NCBI GenBank assembly: GCA_001655195.1
Contig: LPNY01000132.1
Coordinates: 48,933 to 112,932 of the forward strand
Direction of reading: 5' to 3'
Length of the DNA: 64,000 nucleotides
Source: Arcobacter sp. EP1
Lineage (GTDB): Bacteria; Campylobacterota; Campylobacteria; Campylobacterales; Arcobacteraceae
Below are positions 58,748-64,000 of the stretch, piece after piece (the first letter of the stretch is position 1; each line of letters opens with the position of its first letter). Under the pieces are notes generated by a model. It saw only the letters and a program-made list of their open reading frames with translations. It made no database searches and had not been told where the DNA came from. The translations under genes were made by a program, and so were the position numbers.

Positions 58748-59452
58748 ATGTTAAAAACAGTTAAAAATATTAGAAAACTTTACAATGCCAAACTACTTTT
58801 TATTAGTAGTGATTTAAAAGCAAAAGAGGCATTAGAACAAGAGTTTGATGAATACTTTAAAGAGTTAAAATTTGTAACAAATAACTATGATGCAGTAAAA
58901 TTAGCAAGCCAAAATAGTTATGATTTGGTTATTATTGATACTCAAACAGAAGGGTTTTCATTCTCTGAACTCTGTACAGAGTTAACTGAAGTTGTGCCAA
59001 CTTTACCAAAAATCATTATTTCTGATTCTGATGATAGTGATCATATTGTAACTGCTATTAACAATAGTGCTTATACATTCATTTCAAAGCCTTTACGATT
59101 AAAAGACATTAAGCTTGCCGTTATTATGTGTCTAAACCAAACCAAACGTGGTGATAAAATTGATTTCCAACATGGGATCTATTTTGATGAGTACCGAGAC
59201 CAATTCTTTAAATCAGGTGGTGTTCTTATCGATTTTACACGTTTAGAGAAAGCTTTTCTAAAACTTCTTATTACTAAGAAAGGTGATATTATTGATTATG
59301 ATACAATTAAAGAAGTTGTTTGGAAAGGTAAAAACATGTCGATTTATACAATGCGAAATATTGTAAATAAAATTCGGCAAAAAACCTATTATGAAATTAT
59401 TAGAAACCACTCTAACCGTGGTTATGTAATTGATGATACAAAAAGCAAATAA
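58748..59452 (+). CDS. Atypical OmpR-like response regulator
   Basis: A 234-residue protein with a receiver-like N-terminal half and a winged-helix C-terminal half ('FTRLEKAFLKLLITKKGDII', 'TMRNIVNKIRQKTYYEI', 'NRGYVIDD'). The presumed phospho-acceptor is Asp in 'LVIIDTQTEGFS' and Lys is present in 'FISKPLRLKD', but the acidic pair near the N-terminus is reduced to 'LLFISSDLKAKE', with one Asp only. Phosphorylation would therefore be weak or absent, as in HP1043/Cj0355-like orphan regulators of this phylum, which are essential and act without a kinase. That parallel is inference. No kinase gene is adjacent. A strong promoter precedes it. Confidence 0.85.
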   Translation: MLKTVKNIRKLYNAKLLFISSDLKAKEALEQEFDEYFKELKFVTNNYDAVKLASQNSYDLVIIDTQTEGFSFSELCTELTEVVPTLPKIIISDSDDSDHIVTAINNSAYTFISKPLRLKDIKLAVIMCLNQTKRGDKIDFQHGIYFDEYRDQFFKSGGVLIDFTRLEKAFLKLLITKKGDIIDYDTIKEVVWKGKNMSIYTMRNIVNKIRQKTYYEIIRNHSNRGYVIDDTKSK

Positions 59453-59479
59453 AAATACCACTATAAACAGGTTTTGTTA

Positions 59480-59668
59480 ATGGAAGAAATCATAGTCTCA
59501 AAAGAAGAATTAATTCAGATGTTTGAAAATGAAAAAATTGTTGATACAGGACATGGGTGGCATATAGATGGCAATGAAGTATTTATTATTGCTCTACATG
59601 ATGTTGATCCTAAGTTTCTTCAAGATGTAACAAACGCAAAATTTTATAAAATAACACCAAAAAGGTAA
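59480..59668 (+). CDS. Small protein of unknown function, 62 residues
   Basis: A 62-residue acidic protein beginning 'MEEIIVSKEELIQMFENEKI' and containing 'TGHGWHIDGNEVFIIALHDV', with three His residues that could bind a metal. No signal peptide and no Cys. I use the ATG at 59480 rather than a TTG two codons before. It lies 27 bases after the response regulator and 6 bases before the next small gene, so it may be co-transcribed with both. I do not recognise its family. Confidence 0.65.
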   Translation: MEEIIVSKEELIQMFENEKIVDTGHGWHIDGNEVFIIALHDVDPKFLQDVTNAKFYKITPKR

Positions 59669-59674
59669 AAAGAT

Positions 59675-59935
59675 ATGTCACACTGTCCATTTTGTAAAAA
59701 GAAGATAGCAATGAGTAAAGCCTTCTGTTCAAGGCAATGTAAAGAGAACTATTTTCAACTCATAGCAATACAAGTTCCCAAACCTTTTCTAAAAAGGATT
59801 TTTGTCTTCTGTACACCAGAACAACGTGAGGTTGAAATTGAAAACTTTGCAAATAGACATGGATGGCGACTTGATTTGTTAAAAAACAAAATTGATGAAC
59901 TTGCTATTGAGTATGGTTATACTGAAAAAGAATAA
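59675..59935 (+). CDS. Small zinc-ribbon-like protein, 86 residues
   Basis: An 86-residue protein starting 'MSHCPFCKKKIAMSKAFCSR' with Cys at 4, 7, 18 and 22, a CxxC-CxxxC treble-clef-like arrangement fit for one zinc. The rest is helical and basic ('FANRHGWRLDLLKNKIDELA'), which could contact nucleic acid or protein. It resembles small zinc-finger proteins such as YacG in its CPxC start, though no family is certain. It follows the 62-residue gene by 6 bases. A perfect 12-bp hairpin follows. Confidence 0.75.
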   Translation: MSHCPFCKKKIAMSKAFCSRQCKENYFQLIAIQVPKPFLKRIFVFCTPEQREVEIENFANRHGWRLDLLKNKIDELAIEYGYTEKE

Positions 59936-59942
59936 CTTATAA

Positions 59943-59971
59943 AATGTTCTTGTAGTTTTTACAAGAACATT
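59943..59971. terminator. Terminator between convergent genes
   Basis: A perfect 12-bp stem (59943-59954 with 59960-59971) with a GTTTT loop. The T-rich flank lies on the minus-strand side, so it mainly ends the chemoreceptor transcript, and it may also end the small zinc-protein gene. Confidence 0.8.
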
Positions 59972-59987
59972 CCAGCCTACACACTTT

Positions 59988-62093
59988 TTATTTTGCTTCT
60001 ATTGAAACTTCTTCTTTACCTATAAAATTTTTCTTGTTAGCGTCATTTACAATCTCTTTTGCTATTTTATCTGTTTGTATTGCAATATCATTTGTTTTTG
60101 ATGCAATTGAAGCATTTTGTTGGCTTTGTTTATCAAGTTGATTAATAGACTCGTTGATTTGGCGAATCCCTTTTTCTTGCTCTTTACTTGCATTTGCAAT
60201 TTCATCAATTTTTTGTGTTGCATTTTGAATATTATTTAATAAAGACCCATAACCTTCAATCATTTTAGAACTTATCTCTTTTCCTGATGCAGTTTTATTA
60301 GTAGCACTTTCTACTAAATCTTTTATCTCTTTTGCAGCTTGGGCACTTCTTGATGCAAGATTTCGTACCTCTTGTGCAACGACAGCAAATCCTTTACCCT
60401 CTTCTCCAGCTGTTGCAGCTTCGACAGCTGCATTTAGTGATAAAATATTTGTTTGAAAGGCAATTTGGTCAATAATACTAATGGCATCATTAATAAGTGT
60501 GACTTGTTCTGTGATTTCATCCATTGCAATATTGGTATCTTTTGCAAAACTTTGTCCCTTTTTTGCTGACATGTTAAGACTTACAGTATATTGATTCATT
60601 TGTTCAACATTATTAGAATTTGATACAATTGTACCTGTTATCTCTTCTAATGCACCAGCAGTCTCTTCTAAAGAGGTAGCAGCACTGTTTGCCGATTGAT
60701 TTAAAGTATTAACATTTATGATTAATTCATCAGAAGATTTATCTAAAGAAAAACCAATTTGTAGGGACTGTTTTAATAAATCTGATATATTCTCTCCTAA
60801 ATCATTTACTCCAATAGCCAGTTTTTCTAAATGACCATTAATGGCAGTTGTTGATACTTGATGTGTATAATCAGAGTTTTTATATTGAGAAAAAACATTA
60901 AGTATACTGTCAATATTATTCTCAAGATTTGAACTCATTTTATTAATAACTAATATAAGTTCGTTAAGAGTAGGATTTGATGATTGTTGATAAATTTTAC
61001 CATTAAAATCTCCCTTTTCATACTGTGCTAAAATCAATATACTTTCATTAATAACTTGTTTATCTTGTTCAATATCTATTTTAATTGTTTGAATGTTCTC
61101 ATTAATGATACGGGACATGGAACTAATTTCATCCTTACCTGTTATTTCAAGCTCTTCAACACTATTTTGTTCTCGATTTAAATATTTAAAAAAGCATAAT
61201 AATCCATTTTGAAAGAGATTAATTGATTTAAATATATTGGTTGAAATTAAATAAGTTATTACAATTATTAATGACATAATTGAAAGTGCTATTAAAAGGT
61301 TTTTAATCATCAAATAGTTCTCTTTTTCATCAATAAATGATTCAAGTTCTTTTTTCATTTTTTCAGTAATTTTTTCAGTCTTTAAAATATTGTTTCTCAT
61401 ATGACCTTTTAATCCTTTATTAAAAGTCAAACCAATATTAATCTCTTCTTTTACTAAAGATAAAAAATGTTTTTTATAAGCTTCTAGAATCTCTTTTGTA
61501 GGCGATTGGACATCATAAAGTAGATTATCAATTAAAAAAAGAAACTCTTCTGAATATTTAGTATCTCGATGAATCATGAAATCTTTTTCTTGCTTTCGTA
61601 CGGTTAGAACATCTGCTAAAAAGTAAAAATCATTGGTTTCATCTGCATTTATCTCTAATTCTTTCACGGCTACACCTAATTTTTTATAAAGTCCATCTTC
61701 ACTGTGTAAACCAATTTTTTGTTGTAAATTAACCATCTTATTAAAGCTTTTTTTATACATACTTAAAAGCTTGCTAAATTCATTAATATGTTTTTTATCA
61801 AGTTTTTCTTGTTGAATAAATTGTTGTATAGAGTTTATATCATTTAAAAGTGATTCATATGTTTTTTGAAATTTAACTTGGTACTTTAAATCTTTTCTAC
61901 TTAAAAAATCTTTCTCATATTTTCTTAGCTCAAAGATTTGCATTTGCATTTTTTCTATAGTTGTCTTAGTACTATTTAATGCTTGCAGATAATCATTGTT
62001 TAACTCATTTAAAGCAATATTGATTAAAAAACCAAATGCTATTAACAGCATTAATATAATCAACTTCATTTTGATGGTTAAGTTATTTAACAT
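59988..62093 (-). CDS. Methyl-accepting chemotaxis protein
   Basis: A 701-residue chemoreceptor. Helix 1 is at about residues 8-27; the periplasmic part (30-255) is purely helical (HBM/four-helix-bundle type, '[22 protein letters not shown]'-like); helix 2 is '[18 protein letters not shown]'. A HAMP-like and a long coiled coil follow, then the signalling tip '[20 protein letters not shown]' with '[20 protein letters not shown]'. The 'EAATAGE' word has Thr where many receptors have Arg. It detects a periplasmic ligand and controls CheA. I place the start at 62093, where AGAAGG precedes the ATG; a longer frame to 62207 would add an unneeded hydrophobic stretch. Confidence 0.9.
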   Translation of the reverse strand: MLNNLTIKMKLIILMLLIAFGFLINIALNELNNDYLQALNSTKTTIEKMQMQIFELRKYEKDFLSRKDLKYQVKFQKTYESLLNDINSIQQFIQQEKLDKKHINEFSKLLSMYKKSFNKMVNLQQKIGLHSEDGLYKKLGVAVKELEINADETNDFYFLADVLTVRKQEKDFMIHRDTKYSEEFLFLIDNLLYDVQSPTKEILEAYKKHFLSLVKEEINIGLTFNKGLKGHMRNNILKTEKITEKMKKELESFIDEKENYLMIKNLLIALSIMSLIIVITYLISTNIFKSINLFQNGLLCFFKYLNREQNSVEELEITGKDEISSMSRIINENIQTIKIDIEQDKQVINESILILAQYEKGDFNGKIYQQSSNPTLNELILVINKMSSNLENNIDSILNVFSQYKNSDYTHQVSTTAINGHLEKLAIGVNDLGENISDLLKQSLQIGFSLDKSSDELIINVNTLNQSANSAATSLEETAGALEEITGTIVSNSNNVEQMNQYTVSLNMSAKKGQSFAKDTNIAMDEITEQVTLINDAISIIDQIAFQTNILSLNAAVEAATAGEEGKGFAVVAQEVRNLASRSAQAAKEIKDLVESATNKTASGKEISSKMIEGYGSLLNNIQNATQKIDEIANASKEQEKGIRQINESINQLDKQSQQNASIASKTNDIAIQTDKIAKEIVNDANKKNFIGKEEVSIEAK

Positions 62094-62221
62094 TTTATTC
62101 CTTCTTCTAACTTTTGATGAGGATAATAATAATGAAAACTTATGTATCAATGATGTAGTAGAAAAGAAAATTAAAAAAATAATAAATATTTTATCTAGAA
62201 AGTACATAAAAATAGACTTCT

Positions 62222-62258
62222 GAATAGATATTCAATTTAAATAATAAAATATCTATTC
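62222..62258 (-). terminator. Terminator-like inverted repeat after lgt
   Basis: Perfect 11-bp arms (62222-62232 with 62248-62258) separated by 15 AT-only bases, just past the lgt stop on the minus strand. The loop is long and the T-run weak. Confidence 0.5.
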
Positions 62259-62269
62259 GTTTAGTGTTA

Positions 62270-63094
62270 TTATGAAGTTATTTTTGTTCGATTTCTTTGA
62301 ATATAAAAAGTTACACACAATAGTGCAAAAGATGCTGATATTAATATACCCATAGTAAGCCAAGATGTTCCATATAAAAATCCTAATTGTGCATCAGGTT
62401 GTCTAAAGAGTTCAGCAATGATTCTTGCTATTGAATAGAGTATTCCATATAGAATTGCTAGTTGTCCTATAAAGGTTGTTCGTTTTCTAATAACAAAAAG
62501 TATTAAGAAAATAAGAAGACCTTCTAAAACTGCTTCATAGAGTTGAGAAGGGTGTACAAGAATTTCATTAACGTAAATTCCCCACGGCATATCTGTTTGT
62601 CGTCCAATTAACTCTTGATTTAAAAAGTTTCCAATACGTCCAAAGATATATCCAAAAGAGATACCAATAACAGATAAGTCAGCTAAAAACCAAAAAGAGA
62701 CTTTATGTTTCTTACAAAATAGAAAAGAGGCTAAAACAAATCCAATAAATGCTCCATGGTAACTCATTCCTGAAATTCCAACAAATTCACCATTAATAAA
62801 GGGATTGAAAATCTCCCAGGGACGAGTTAAGTAGTATATTGCATTTGGATCATAGAATAGTATATAACCTATTCTTGCACCCAAAATAACGCCAATCTCA
62901 GCCCACCAGATATAAGAATCAAACTTATCTTGTGAAATATTAATATGATCGTGAGTTATTAACCACTTTGCCACAAAAATAGCAGAAAGTAGGGCAAGGG
63001 CGTACATAAGCCCATACCAATGTACTGCAACAGGTCCTAGATTAAATGCTACAGGATCAAAGTTTGAGTAAATATTTTGCCAAAATTCCAACAC
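62270..63094 (-). CDS. lgt: Prolipoprotein diacylglyceryl transferase
   Basis: A 274-residue inner-membrane enzyme with seven helices that adds the diacylglyceryl group to lipobox Cys of pre-lipoproteins. Signatures: 'WYGLMYALALLSAIFVAKWL', 'GARIGYILFYDP', 'GMSYHGAFIGFVLASF', 'GRIGNFLNQELIGRQTDMPW' and 'LVHPSQLYEAVLEGLLIFLI'. It serves the lipoproteins seen in this window. The start is GTG with AGGAAAATATTA before it. It follows the Fe-S protein gene by 10 bases and is probably in one transcript with it. Confidence 0.96.
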   Translation of the reverse strand: MLEFWQNIYSNFDPVAFNLGPVAVHWYGLMYALALLSAIFVAKWLITHDHINISQDKFDSYIWWAEIGVILGARIGYILFYDPNAIYYLTRPWEIFNPFINGEFVGISGMSYHGAFIGFVLASFLFCKKHKVSFWFLADLSVIGISFGYIFGRIGNFLNQELIGRQTDMPWGIYVNEILVHPSQLYEAVLEGLLIFLILFVIRKRTTFIGQLAILYGILYSIARIIAELFRQPDAQLGFLYGTSWLTMGILISASFALLCVTFYIQRNRTKITS

Positions 63095-63104
63095 TAATAT
63101 TTTC

Positions 63105-64000
63105 CTAGTCTAATGCGTCAGCAATTAATTCAATTGGATTTTTAAAAGTAGCATTAACTTTTGCTTGATGCAATGAATTAGTAATTTGCATACGACATGC
63201 ACTACATTCTGCACTTACAATTTCAGCTTTTGTCTCTTTAATCATGGCAGCTTTTGGCATACCTGCAGCTTTTGCTAAGTGGTATTTTTCACTTTGCATT
63301 GTTACACCACCAAATCCACAACATCGATTTGGATCGCTCATCTCTTCAATTTTATAGTTTGCAGAAAGAAGTGCTCGAGGTTCTTTATGAATACCTTGCA
63401 TCTTTTTAGCATGACAAGGGTCATGATAAGTCACAATTTGGTCAAACGTATTATTAGTAGCTTCTAGCATTGATTTTAGTTTTGTGTTATTCTCTAACCA
63501 TTTTGTTGCCATATGAACTTTAGGAGCAATTTTAGCTGCTCTTTCTTTCCATTGGGGCTGGTCATGTAAGAAATGCACCCAATCAATGTTTATCATAGCA
63601 CTACAGGTTGCTTCTGGAATAATAATTGCATCCACATCATCAATAAATGTTTCAAAATACTCAATATTTTTTTTGACTAAATAATCAACCGTATCAAAAT
63701 CACCTGTAAAATATGCAGGTGCTCCACAACAGAGTTGCTTTTTAGGAATAACTGTATCAAGTTCTAGTTTTTTAAGAATCTTAATTAAGGAATCACCAAT
63801 ATTAGTATATGCATAGTTTCCCATACATCCAATAAATATAGCAACTTTGTTTTTAGATGCCTCTTGAACACTAAACTTTAAATTTTCTGGATACTTATTT
63901 AAAAATGAAATGGCATCAGCATACGGTAATGCCCTGTCTTTTTTAACAATTGGCAAAGAAAACTTTGGCAGAGCAGACTGCTGTTCTTTGTTTATTTTTA
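63105..64000 (-). CDS. Cys-rich (CCG) Fe-S oxidoreductase subunit, C-terminal part
   Basis: The frame is open to the window edge, so the N-terminus is missing. The visible part of nearly 300 residues holds two CCG domains: 'VAIFIGCMGNYAYTNIGDSL' with 'KKQLCCGAPAYFTGD', and 'YHDPCHAKKMQGIHKEP' with 'SDPNRCCGFGGVTMQ'. These are the signatures of GlcF/GlpC/LldE/HdrD-type subunits that pass electrons from a flavin dehydrogenase to quinones or heterodisulfides. 'ECSACRMQITNSLHQ' adds a third Cys-rich segment. Ferredoxin-type clusters are expected upstream but not seen. A glycolate or lactate oxidase subunit is the likeliest role. lgt follows on the same strand. Confidence 0.85.
   Translation of the reverse strand, partial: KINKEQQSALPKFSLPIVKKDRALPYADAISFLNKYPENLKFSVQEASKNKVAIFIGCMGNYAYTNIGDSLIKILKKLELDTVIPKKQLCCGAPAYFTGDFDTVDYLVKKNIEYFETFIDDVDAIIIPEATCSAMINIDWVHFLHDQPQWKERAAKIAPKVHMATKWLENNTKLKSMLEATNNTFDQIVTYHDPCHAKKMQGIHKEPRALLSANYKIEEMSDPNRCCGFGGVTMQSEKYHLAKAAGMPKAAMIKETKAEIVSAECSACRMQITNSLHQAKVNATFKNPIELIADALD

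Noticed and set aside
59480-59935. Toxin-antitoxin pair
   Set aside because: The two small genes are adjacent, but neither shows a toxin fold or a DNA-binding antitoxin domain; the second is a zinc-ribbon-like protein.
1-64000. tRNA or rRNA genes, CRISPR array, insertion sequence or prophage
   Set aside because: I found no cloverleaf-like block with a GTTC-type arm, no regularly spaced repeat, no transposase and no phage gene. Intergenic gaps are short and AT-rich.

Overview
The window is AT-rich chromosomal DNA that looks like a member of Campylobacterota, most probably of the Arcobacter group. The signs are a fused ResB/CcsA haem ligase (system II cytochrome c maturation), several histidine kinases with the HQWRQP-type H-box common in this phylum, a dimeric all-alpha dUTPase, many TTG starts and short intergenic gaps. 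This assignment is inferred from gene content; no database was searched. I saw no tRNA, rRNA, insertion sequence, prophage or CRISPR array.

Layout. 1-310: end of a PAS-domain signalling protein. 357-5387 (minus): six-gene run with a PepD-type dipeptidase, the MlaE/MlaF/MlaD lipid-transport set, a PqiC-like lipoprotein and a periplasmic rhodanese. 5513-12750: cytochrome module with two periplasmic thioredoxin-fold proteins (one a lipoprotein without its CXXC), a 12-haem cytochrome c, a divergently transcribed thioredoxin plus monohaem cytochrome with a perfect FNR-type box, and an OmpR-type two-component system. 12852-22847: an HD-GYP protein, the CcsBA haem ligase, cmoB, two sister diguanylate cyclases, a metallo-beta-lactamase hydrolase, a DUF455 ferritin-like protein and an unknown protein. 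22907-32366: a TrpB-like gene coupled to a small HTH gene, two phenylacetate-CoA ligases, a tandem-ACT protein, IorAB and a sodium/solute symporter with its small subunit. This looks like an arylacetate / aryl-pyruvate module.

32497-39853: dnaJ, recR, a small Cys protein, two PAS histidine kinases, an HTH-dUTPase fusion, two response regulators and a small lipoprotein. 39873-46671: gamma-carbonic-anhydrase-like protein, then a tight four-gene minus-strand operon of M20 peptidase, ATP-grasp ligase, ATP-grasp ligase fused to helix-hairpin-helix domains, and M14 carboxypeptidase. I regard this operon as the best candidate for an undescribed system. 46875-50620: argG, an S4-domain protein, trpD, tsaE and lptB. 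50617-59452: cyclic-di-GMP proteins, kdsB, a PAS kinase, polA and an atypical response regulator. 59480-64000: two small proteins, a chemoreceptor, lgt and a Cys-rich Fe-S protein running off the end.

The genes combine housekeeping functions with heavy signal-transduction investment and three accessory modules: multihaem respiration, aromatic-acid metabolism, and a ligase/peptidase set that may add and remove amino acids on a cellular target.
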